DNA from: Rhodeus uyekii
Lineage: Eukaryota; Chordata; Actinopteri; Cypriniformes; Acheilognathidae
DNA: 64,000 nucleotides
Assembly: GCA_037043235.1 (NCBI GenBank)
Contig: JAWRVZ010000049.1
Span: forward strand, 304,501-368,500
Reading direction: 5' to 3'
Shown: piece by piece, positions 55,601-64,000 of the stretch
Position numbering within the stretch: the stretch's first letter is position 1
How the letters are laid out: each line of letters begins with the position of its first letter
Translations under genes and position numbers: made by a program
Notes under the pieces: model-generated
Told to the model about the DNA's origin: nothing
What the model saw: only the letters and a program-made list of their open reading frames with translations
Databases searched by the model: none

Positions 55601-57481
55601 TGACTGAAGTGTATTTTATCATCACTTATTCAAATGGTTAGTTCACCCCAAATTAAAAACTGTCATTAATTACTCGTCGTTCCAAACCCGTAATTAGGAT
55701 CTTTTAGATGAAATCTGCAGGCTTTTTGTCCCTCCATTGACAGTTGCACAACTAACATTTCCAAGCCTCAGAGAGGTTGTAAAGACATCATTAGAGTAAT
55801 GCATGAGTGCTTTGAAATACATAATTTACCACTTTATTTTCAAATATTAATCTCGGACGCACAGTTACCAGAGCATCACAATGCATGCGTGCGAGAGCAG
55901 ATGCTTGATGTAAAATAGGTGTATTCAGGTGATCGTTTAATGAGGGAACCGGTCTGGAAACATCGTCATTGACCCATATATATGAACAATGTAAGTGTGA
56001 GAATTGTGGTGTTTTAAATGGTTGTGTGCAGGTTTTGTCATGCGAAGGTGAAGATCTTTTGGTGTCAAGCTGAACATGAGCTTATGGGTTCAAGTCTGTC
56101 ACTTCTTATCTCTTTAGAACTTGAATATGATTCATTTATCTCTGTGTATATGTGTTTATCTCCGGTAGGATGACGAGGATGTGTCTTCTGTTGTTCCTGA
56201 GTTTGACACCATCTCTGATAACGGGTTGTTGAGCAGAAACGAGCCCATCCGCAGCAAAGTGTCCAAACTTACTGAAAAACTTCGCAAGCGGGTCCCGACC
56301 AACACCACCGGTTACTATGGATGGCTTTATAGTTTGCTTTTGCCTTCTGTGAAAAAGAAAGTACACACCTTCGAACTCTATGCTTTTACGTATCAGGGCA
56401 TAATAAAAAAATCATCTACTCATTAGCAGGTCTTAAAATTAAGTAAATACAGATGAATAACAACACTTGACATATTAACACACTGTGTCATTATTTATTT
56501 AACAAAGCCAAAATGGAGACGCTATGTGTGACAAACTAAGTACACCCTATGATTTAATAGCTTGTAGAACTGGCTTTAGCAAGTAATCATTTTCTATATG
56601 ACTTTCTCAGTCTCTCACATTATTGTGGAGGAATGTTTGCCCACCCTTCTTTACAGCGTTGCTTCGGTTCATTGAGGTTTGTGGGCATTGATTCATGCTC
56701 ATAAGGTCTTGCCACAGCATTGTAATCGTGTTGAGGTCTAGACTTTGTCTGAGCCAGTGCAACACCTTGATTATTTTCTTCATCAGCCATTCTGTTGTAG
56801 ATTTACTGGTGTTCTTGGGATCACTGTCACTGTCCATTTCTGACAAGATTTAGTTGTCGGACACATGGTTTCACATTTGATTTGTAGTCATTTTTAGAAG
56901 AAAAAAATTATGTCCTGATACGTAAAAGCATAGAATTCGAGCAGCTGCATTTTGTAGCAGCTGGAGTTTGTTTATTAAGCTTGCTGGGGAACCACCTAGT
57001 AAAGCATTACAACAATTATTTCCTCATTTTTGGTCTTGATACCTAAAAGTATAGAATTTAAAAGAATTTATCTCTCTTTATAACCGTATTGTCTTTTTGC
57101 CCTTCCTCAGGAAACTGTTTCCAGTGCAATTCAGCATTTTCTGTTTTAAAGAAAAGGGTACGGCTTTTAATCCTCATTCTGTTGAACATGCTTTTCCATT
57201 TCAACTGTACGTGCTGTTGTTTCACCAATATTCATTTGATTTCTCCAGAGAAACTGCAGTAACTGTGGTGCCAGTTGTTGTTCCCGCTGTTGCTCGTATA
57301 AAGTGTTCAAATCCAGTATGGGAGCCACAGGTATGCGTATAAACATATTTCGCAGAGAATGTTTTATTGAACAGGTTTTATATCCTGTCCTTTTTTTCTT
57401 TCTGAATCTTTAGCTCCTGAGGCCCAAAGAGAGACTGTGTTTGTTTGTTCTATGTGCAATACTTTCCTCACCACAAAGTAG
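50446..57481 (+). CDS. zfyve27: protrudin (FYVE domain-containing 27)
   Basis: Exons: 50446-50675, 50808-50878, 52107-52293, 52364-52459, 52612-52724, 52888-53009, 53120-53191, microexons 53722-53742 and 53889-53909, 56169-56310, 57111-57157, 57249-57330, 57414-57481. Junctions are AG/GT and in frame (423 residues with both microexons; human about 411). Seen: TFDLLNMVICFKR near the N-terminus, hydrophobic segments at about 79-121 and 196-226, FFAT region with EFKDAIE (about 290-297), coiled coil SKVSKLTEKLRKR, and a FYVE zinc finger with CFQC, CSNC, CSRCC and CSMC. Known role: ER membrane protein that binds VAP through FFAT, Rab11 and kinesin-1, and promotes neurite outgrowth. One donor (accg|gttact at 56311) is unusual. 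Confidence 0.95.
50959..51800. mobile_element. TIR element, second copy of the 24536 family
   Basis: 842 bp; ends CAGTGGAGTTCACTTATCTC and TGAACTCCACTG, flanked by TA (50957-50958, 51801-51802). Non-coding. It lies in the intron between zfyve27 exons 50878 and 52107. The TA duplication suggests a mariner/pogo-type origin. Confidence 0.88.
53120..53191 (+). CDS. zfyve27: zfyve27 FFAT-motif exon
   Basis: 72-bp in-frame exon encoding LSPGNIEEAEEAEPDDEFKD and the end AIE, nearly identical to mammalian protrudin. The acidic tract plus EFKDA is the VAP-binding FFAT motif. Its 3' half is copied at 53617-53652. Confidence 0.95.
53195..53616. repeat. ATCT/CT microsatellite complex
   Basis: Interleaved CTAT, CCAT and CTCT runs, in the zfyve27 intron between the FFAT exon and its partial copy. 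Confidence 0.95.
53617..53652 (+). repeat. partial duplicate of FFAT exon and donor
   Basis: 'gacgagtttaaagat' and 'gtagaggtcagg' repeat 53169-53200 with changes. It retains the splice donor and would encode DEFKDNVE. No strong acceptor precedes it, only a CT tract with the AG at 53621-53622. Confidence 0.8.
53722..53742 (+). CDS. zfyve27: zfyve27 microexon 1 (21 nt)
   Basis: Flanked by ctgctcaag and gtaagt; encodes ESQLVLP, in frame. It occupies the position of the 7-residue neuronal exon of mammalian protrudin-L. UGC motifs in its upstream tract fit SRRM4-type control. Confidence 0.82.
53889..53909 (+). CDS. zfyve27: zfyve27 microexon 2 (21 nt)
   Basis: Flanked by ctgctctccaag and gtgagt; encodes ETPLTLV, in frame. 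Same size as microexon 1 and 146 bp downstream; may be constitutive (aligns with mammalian ETHLVVL) or alternative. Confidence 0.75.
54941..55057. mobile_element. short hAT-like MITE
   Basis: 117 bp; ends CGGGTGTCCAAACTCAG and CTGAGTTTGAACAGCCCTG; 8-bp duplication GTTTAAGA/CTTTAAGA (54933-54940, 55058-55065, one mismatch). In a zfyve27 intron. Confidence 0.82.
56371..56942 (-). mobile_element. Tc1-like remnant with inverted ends
   Basis: Inverted repeats 'ctatgcttttacgtatcagg' (near 56379) and its complement near 56910-56935. The minus strand holds the end of a Tc1-type transposase (VLHWLRQSLDLNTITMLWQD). In the zfyve27 intron before the FYVE exons. Confidence 0.75.
57111..57481 (+). CDS. 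zfyve27: zfyve27 FYVE-finger exons and stop
   Basis: Exons 57111-57157 (GNCFQCNSAFSVLKKR), 57249-57330 (RNCSNCGASCCSRCC) and 57414-57481 (ETVFVCSMCNTFLTTK, stop). All eight zinc-binding Cys are present. The WxxD and R(R/K)HHCR signatures of classical FYVE fingers are absent, as in other protrudins. Confidence 0.95.
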
Positions 57482-58440
57482 GATTGGACATCATCCTGAA
57501 AAAAAATCTTCCTGCATTTCAATCCTGTAAGAAACTTCTTGAGGGTTCCTTTCTTTGGATGTGGGGCGATTCATATGGAGGAGCAAAATCCTGCCGCTTA
57601 GGTTTATTTTGTCTGTTCCAAATTCGTGACCCCCTCCCGACGTGAGCTCCTTTACGATAAATGGTGTCCTTTTGCTTGGAAAATGCTGCTTTCCCCTGTC
57701 AATTGTAATGCATTAAGATTTGTTTGTTTACTTGGACCTCACCTTGCTGCAATATCAGATGCTGTAATTTCATCAACCTTTATTATAACATTTCCAGAAT
57801 TTGGTCCCGGGTGGGAAACCAGGTTAGCGTCAAGGGCCCTGTTTATCTATGACATCACTTCATCCTAAAGTAAATGTAAAGCCATGTAAATGATGTTGGT
57901 CATCAGAGCATTTTACAAGGTTTTTATTGTTTCACTTACTATCAAACCTGATTAGTGGAGTTGACATGGTTTATGATGAAAAATGGTTGATGAAGAAAAA
58001 ACGTTATTTCTGTCATAATCCTGATGACTAAACTCAATCGTTACGATTCATAAACCTTCTTCTAGACGATTACCTGCTTTACCCTATGATTGTTAATTAT
58101 ATTATTTATGCGTGTAGTTTTTATCTGGAACATTTTTAATTTATGTTTGTTTTTGGCACATTCACTGTAACCATTTATAATAATCAAAGTAATGCCACCA
58201 TGTTAGTCTCTCACAAGTTCTCCTGTTCATATTGTCATTGAATGATTTATGTTTGTGTTATTGTTTTATTTTTCCTTCAGTTTAGCCATGGTTGAATGTA
58301 AAAACTAGAGTATTAACGGTTAAAGAGCTATGAATGTCCTACTACTGCTATTTAAATAAATTCAAAACGCTCTGCTAAGTTACCCATAGTGTAACGCCAT
58401 CAATTTCCTTGGTTGAATCTACTGTTACAGTAATAAATAA
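57482..58440 (+). terminator. zfyve27: zfyve27 3' UTR with poly(A) signal candidates
   Basis: No further coding sequence recognised. AATAAA occurs at 58355-58360 and 58432-58437; either could end the transcript. Confidence 0.5.
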
Positions 58441-58499
58441 TCTGAATACAAGTTTTGCTGCTTGGAGTTTCATTTAGGAATTTTAAAAGGAGAGTTCTT

Positions 58500-58960
58500 C
58501 TTGCGCGACCATAAAAAGTATTTATCTAACTGCCATTTTATTTAGATAACCACCATTTTATCTAGATAACTACCAATTACTTAACCGCCACTTTATCTAG
58601 ATTACCGCCATTTTTTTTCCTAGATAACTGCCATTTTATCTAGATTAGCGCCAGTTATCTAGCTGTCACTTTATATTAGCACAAGTTATCTAACTGCTAT
58701 TTTATCTAAATTACCGCCAGTTATCTAACTGTCATTTTATCTAAATTACCGCCAGTTATCTAACTGTCATTTTATCTAAATTAGCCTACCGCCAGTTATC
58801 TAACTGTCATTTTATCTAAATTACCGCCAGTTACTTGACCGCCATTTTATCTAGATAACTGCTGGTTACACAACTGCCATTTTATCTAAATTAGCGCCAG
58901 TTAGTTATCCGACAGTTATCTAACCGTAATTTTATCGAGATTTCCGCCATTTATTTGAAA
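58500..58960. repeat. minisatellite 'gccattttatctagataac'
   Basis: About twelve degenerate copies of a 35-40-bp unit alternating 'gccattttatcta' with 'gccagttatctaac'. Many units contain TATCTA/GATA-type sites. Between zfyve27 and the next promoter. Confidence 0.9.
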
Positions 58961-58979
58961 GACATGTAAAGGCAATAAC

Positions 58980-59258
58980 GGCTGTTTCTATGGTTACCTC
59001 CTCCACAGGCAAACGCAACTTCTCTTCCTGAGCGTCTGAACTCTGATAAATTGTGATTTCTAAAGAAGATGTTATAATATAAACGCGCGCAGCGTTATTT
59101 GAGGACGCCTGATCAGAGTGTGAGCGCGTGTTCGCTGCTCCCCGCGCGCGCGCGTCATCGCATTGTGTGATTGTTTCCGGCTCCGCCCCCTCTTTATCCC
59201 CGTGCTCAGGCGTTCATTCCCGGTGATCCCGCTTCAGCTCCCGGGACAGGATCGCATC
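58980..59258 (+). promoter_or_regulatory. golga7b: CpG-rich promoter and 5' UTR of golga7b
   Basis: CpG-dense text (gcgcgcgcgcgtcatcg near 59143) with 'ctccgccccctc' GC box near 59182, directly before the start codon. Confidence 0.6.
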
Positions 59259-59270
59259 ATGGCCACAGAG
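59259..59270 (+). CDS. golga7b: first coding exon, probably golga7b
   Basis: ATGGCCACAGAG (MATE) followed by donor gtgaga. GOLGA7B proteins begin MATEV, and GOLGA7B lies next to ZFYVE27 in human. Only 12 coding bases are visible, so the call rests on start sequence plus gene order. Known family role: palmitoyl-transferase accessory protein. The rest lies beyond the window. Confidence 0.6.
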
Positions 59271-59479
59271 GTGAGAAACTGCCTGGCTCGTGTCCGGTAG
59301 AGCCGCTCCTGTGTGAATGTGGGTGATTGAGATCAATGTCTGTCGCTGTTCAAACGCGTCGCTTTTTAAACCGTGATCGCTTGAGATTCTGCTCACACAT
59401 AATGATCAAACTAAACACGCAACACACAGTGTAGTGATTCAAACCACAGACACGGAGAGCCACAAGTGAAGAGAGAGAG

Positions 59480-60552
<1,073 letters not shown>

Positions 60553-60649
60553 TATGTCATCGTGGGGTAATCTACATTAACTGTTTTATTCCAGTCGTGT
60601 GTTTTCTGGACTGAATGAACCCGGTAAGCGCGTAAAGCGGCTCATGTTG

Positions 60650-61130
60650 TTGATCAACAGCTGAGAGCCGGAGCGCGTCAGTGTGTCCGCGCGTGCGTGC
60701 GGTGACGCGTCAGAGAGGGGCATCGGCGGGTAACGCGACGCGCTGTCGGCGAGGGCAGATCTGAGAGAGAGTTTCTCGCGTCGGTTTCCGGTGGAGAGAT
60801 GAGTTCAGCACCGCGGACAGCGCCGGACCGACTCCCGTACTGCCACGAGTCTGTAAGCATGAGGAGTTCCGCGCGCTGGAAAGTGCTCAAACTGCAGATC
60901 ATTGATTCTTTAACTATGGTTGTGATTTCTCAAGTTGTTCTGGGTTTATTTAGGAGTCAAACGTGTGTCCGTGTAACCTTGAGCGCGCGCCCGCGTGTGT
61001 TTCCAGCGCGAGATCTCTGTTTAATCGCGTGCGCGCGCGCAACAAACGCGCTCCTCGGTAATCACTCGTGCGCGGAGGGTTTCGGTATCAGCTGTGAGTG
61101 TGTGTGTGTAATGATCGATCGGTTGTGCTA
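60650..61130 (+). promoter_or_regulatory. second CpG-rich segment, possible alternative first exon
   Basis: CpG-dense text with an ATG at 60799, frame MSSAPRTAPDRLPYCHES and donor tct|gtaagc at 60852. This could be an alternative golga7b first exon; the peptide is not recognised. Confidence 0.35.
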
Positions 61131-61134
61131 ACAG

Positions 61135-62384
61135 TGTCTCTCATCTTTCTGAGACAGTTCCCGAGAGCGGCTTGCATGCATAATTAATGAGGCGTTTAGT
61201 AACAACAGCCCCGAGCGTTTAGTGGTGATGGATCTCGGTTTCCCCGGGCATGAGTGAGTGGCATCAGAAGCGCATGAGTGAGTGGCATCAGATGCTGAAG
61301 CGCATGAATGAGTGCATTTGCGTACAGTGTTGTTTACTTACAACAGCAAGTACTTCAGAAAGACAAGCTACTGGAATGGGATATGCAATAATTATCATAT
61401 GATCAATGTGCACATGATTCTTGACCACTGTATTCTCTGACCAGTCATGCATTGCTGGGGGTTTGTTTGGTATGAGATCTTTTGGTTCTGGATTCTTCAG
61501 AGTGTTTTTGGGGAATTCAACAAGTGTACATTTATTTGACACTCTTATCTGAGCAGGGCAACAGTTCTTGAGATCTGTACAAATGTTCAGTGCCAGAGAT
61601 TGACCGAGTCCACAGGGTTGAAGAGCTGTCTCTCTCTCTCTCTCTCTTTGTCTCTGTCTCTCTCTCTGAAGCAGTGTGTGCTGTCTCGTCCTGTTACTAT
61701 ATCAGAATGAGCCGTGAACTGGCAGGCGCCGCTGCTAAAACAGAGGCAGTGTTTAAATAAACAGGTTGTCAGGGCTGGCCGTGTGATTGTACCATCCCTT
61801 TATCTGACCGCAAGATGTCCGAAGATAAAGACGAACACACAGTAATGGTCTTTTGTGTGCTGTGTTTTAATCATCCATCACACTGACCACGAGCTTCAAA
61901 GTGTTTGTGTATTTTGGTGCTGTGCTGAATGTGGTTTCTTGTTATAGTCTTCCAGTATGGCTTTGATTATTCTGGTCTGTGAAACAACAGATCAGTAGTG
62001 CTGGAGAGAGAGAGAGTGGGGGATGGAGGGAGCCGCTCATGCTGATGTTAGAGAGCTGGCAGTGACAGATGGTCAGTCTCTCTGATGTGTGTGTGTGTCC
62101 GTGCAGCTGACAATGAAGTGCGCATTACGTTATGAGGTCATCGCTGGATTAATCTGTGAATTAGTGATTTGTGTCGTTTGGCGCTGTGCTGTTGTTCGTT
62201 ATGGAATGTGGTTTATTATTATAGTCTTCCAGTGTATCATTGCATGTTTGATTATGACATTATTGACTGCTTTACTCTGAGTTTTGTGATCATTATCTCA
62301 CAGAATGCAGTGTCGTCATTCGCTCAGAGTAATGCGGTGATGAGCTAACGATGAAATTTCTGCACTACTCTGAGCGACTGATTA
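61135..62384. other. golga7b intron, no gene recognised
   Basis: Holds a CT microsatellite (61627-61668) and a twofold 'gcatgagtgagtggcatcag' repeat (61247-61292). An unconvincing open frame at 62089-62280 was not accepted. Confidence 0.6.
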
Positions 62385-64000
62385 AAAATACTCACTGCAC
62401 GAGGTCACTGCATTATTCTGGTATAATGACATCACTGCATTGTTCTGGGATAATGATGACATCACTGCATTACTATATGAGGTAATGACGTCACTGCATT
62501 ACTCTATGAGGTAATGACATCACTGTATTGTTCTGGGATAATGATGACATCACTGCATTACTCTATGAGGTAATGACGTCACTGCATTACTCTATGAGGT
62601 AATGACGTCACTGCATTTCTATATGAGGTAATGACGTCACTGCAGTACTATATGAGGTAATGACGTCACTGCATTATTCTATGAGATAATGACGTCACTG
62701 CATTACTATATGAGATAATGACATCACTGCATTACTCTATGAGGTAATGACGTCACTGCATTACTATATGAGGTAATGACGTCACTGCAGTACTATATGA
62801 GGTAATGACGTCACTGCATTACTATATGAGATAATGACATCACTGCATTACTCTGAGATAATGACATCACCGCATTATTCTATGAGATAATGGCATCACT
62901 GCATTATTCTATGAGGTAATGACGTCACTGCATTACTATATGAGATAATGACATCACTGCATTACTCTATGAGGTAATGACGTCACTGCATTACTATATG
63001 AGGTAATGACGTCACTGCATTACTATATGAGGTAATGACGTCACTGCATTATTCTATGAGATAATGACGTCACTGCATTACTATATGAGATAATGACATC
63101 ACTGCATTACTCTATGAGGTAATGACGTCACTGCATTACTATATGAGGTAATGACGTCACTGCATTACTATATGAGATAATGACGTCACTGCATTACTAT
63201 ATGAGATAATGACGTCACTGCATTACTATATGAGATAATGACGTCACTGCATTACTAAATGAGGTAATGACGTCACTGCATTACTCTATGAGGTAATGAC
63301 GTCACTGCATTACTCTATGAGGTAATGACGTCACTGCATTACTCTATGAGGTAATGACGTCACTGCATTACTATATGAGATAATGACGTCACTGCATTAC
63401 TATATGAGATAATGACATCACTGCATTACTCTATGAGGTAATGACGTCACTGCATTACTATATGAGGTAATGACGTCACTGCATTAATCTATGAGGTAAT
63501 GACGTCACTGTATTACTCTATGAGGTAATGACGTCACTGCATTACTATATGAGATAATGACGTCACTGCATTACTATATGAGATAATGACGTCACTGCAT
63601 TACTCTATGAGGTAATGACGTCACTGCATTACTATATGAGGTAATGACGTCACTGCATTAATCTATGAGGTAATGACGTCACTGTATTACTCTATGAGGT
63701 AATGACGTCACTGCATTACTATATGAGATAATGACGTCACTGCATTACTATATGAGATAATGACATCACTGCATTACTAAATGAGGTAATGACGTCACTG
63801 CATTACTCTATGAGGTAATGACGTCACTGCATTACTCTATGAGGTAATGACGTCACTGCATTACTCTATGAGGTAATGACGTCACTGCATTACTATATGA
63901 GGTAATGACGTCACTGCATTACTCTATGAGGTAATGACGTCACTGCATTACTCTATGAGATAATGACATCACTGCATTACTAAATGAGATAATGACGTCA
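62385..64000. repeat. 29-bp minisatellite with CRE palindromes
   Basis: More than fifty tandem units of about 29 bp ('actgcattactatatgag', then 'gtaatgacgtc'), continuing past the window end. About forty units carry TGACGTCA, the full CREB/ATF site; the others mostly read TGACATCA, a single CpG-type transition. Confidence 0.97.

Noticed and set aside
57626..57868. 80-codon frame after the zfyve27 stop
   Set aside because: Lies in the 3' UTR with no splice context or known domain.
62385..64000. CRISPR-like array or telomere-type repeat
   Set aside because: Units are contiguous with no variable spacers, in a vertebrate; it is a minisatellite.

Overview
The window is from a teleost fish genome, probably a cypriniform; the species call is an inference. 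Evidence is the fish-specific FISNA-NACHT-LRR (NLR-C) gene architecture, the neighbouring zfyve27 and golga7b genes, and a repeat load typical of fish: Tc1-like and hAT elements, Ty3/gypsy chromoviruses, a DIRS retrotransposon, L2-like LINE pieces and a 5S-derived SINE.

Region 1 (1-10,930) is the 3' part of an NLR gene (gene A) whose NACHT exon lies upstream of the window. Three LRR exons, a terminal LRR exon and a short last exon with stop and poly(A) signal remain. Its introns hold a nearly complete Ty3/gypsy chromovirus (388-5425, LTRs differing at two positions, three in-frame stops), a hAT MITE, a gag-only LTR element and an L2-type LINE 3' end. Region 2 (10,930-16,460) is intergenic and repeat-rich: a Tigger-like TIR element, a second copy of the NLR 3' flank, a CpG-rich segment with a perfect 26-bp inverted repeat, and a decayed gypsy fragment.

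Region 3 (16,467-49,142) is one complete NLR gene (gene B) on the plus strand. I could assemble 16 coding exons with canonical splice sites that keep one reading frame (about 1,296 residues): a start exon, three short peptide-repeat exons, one large FISNA-NACHT exon, nine internal LRR exons, a terminal LRR exon and a stop exon. All LRR exons are phase-symmetric (171 bp, one of 165 bp). The array grew by tandem duplication of a two-exon unit (types A and B) together with its introns. Later insertions stretched it: solo LTRs, a 5'-truncated gypsy copy carrying a nested hAT MITE, a TIR element holding NLR intron sequence, and an 8.1-kb TIR-bounded element with an intact-looking DIRS retrotransposon inside. 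Paralogous introns act as empty sites that date and delimit these insertions.

Region 4 (about 49,850-58,440) is zfyve27 (protrudin), complete on the plus strand, 423 residues if both 21-nt microexons are used. The microexons lie just after the FFAT-motif exon, and a partial copy of that exon sits in the intron before them. Region 5 (58,500-64,000) starts with a minisatellite and a CpG-rich promoter, then a 12-nt first coding exon attributable to golga7b by start sequence and gene order. The following intron holds a 1-kb GATA/GGAT satellite and ends in a 29-bp minisatellite, running off the window, in which most units contain a perfect cAMP-response-element palindrome.

The strongest points for follow-up are the modular LRR exon array with diversity focused on the concave-face codons, the tandem CRE minisatellite beside golga7b, the duplicated microexon/FFAT region of zfyve27, and the nested 8.1-kb element with its DIRS insert.
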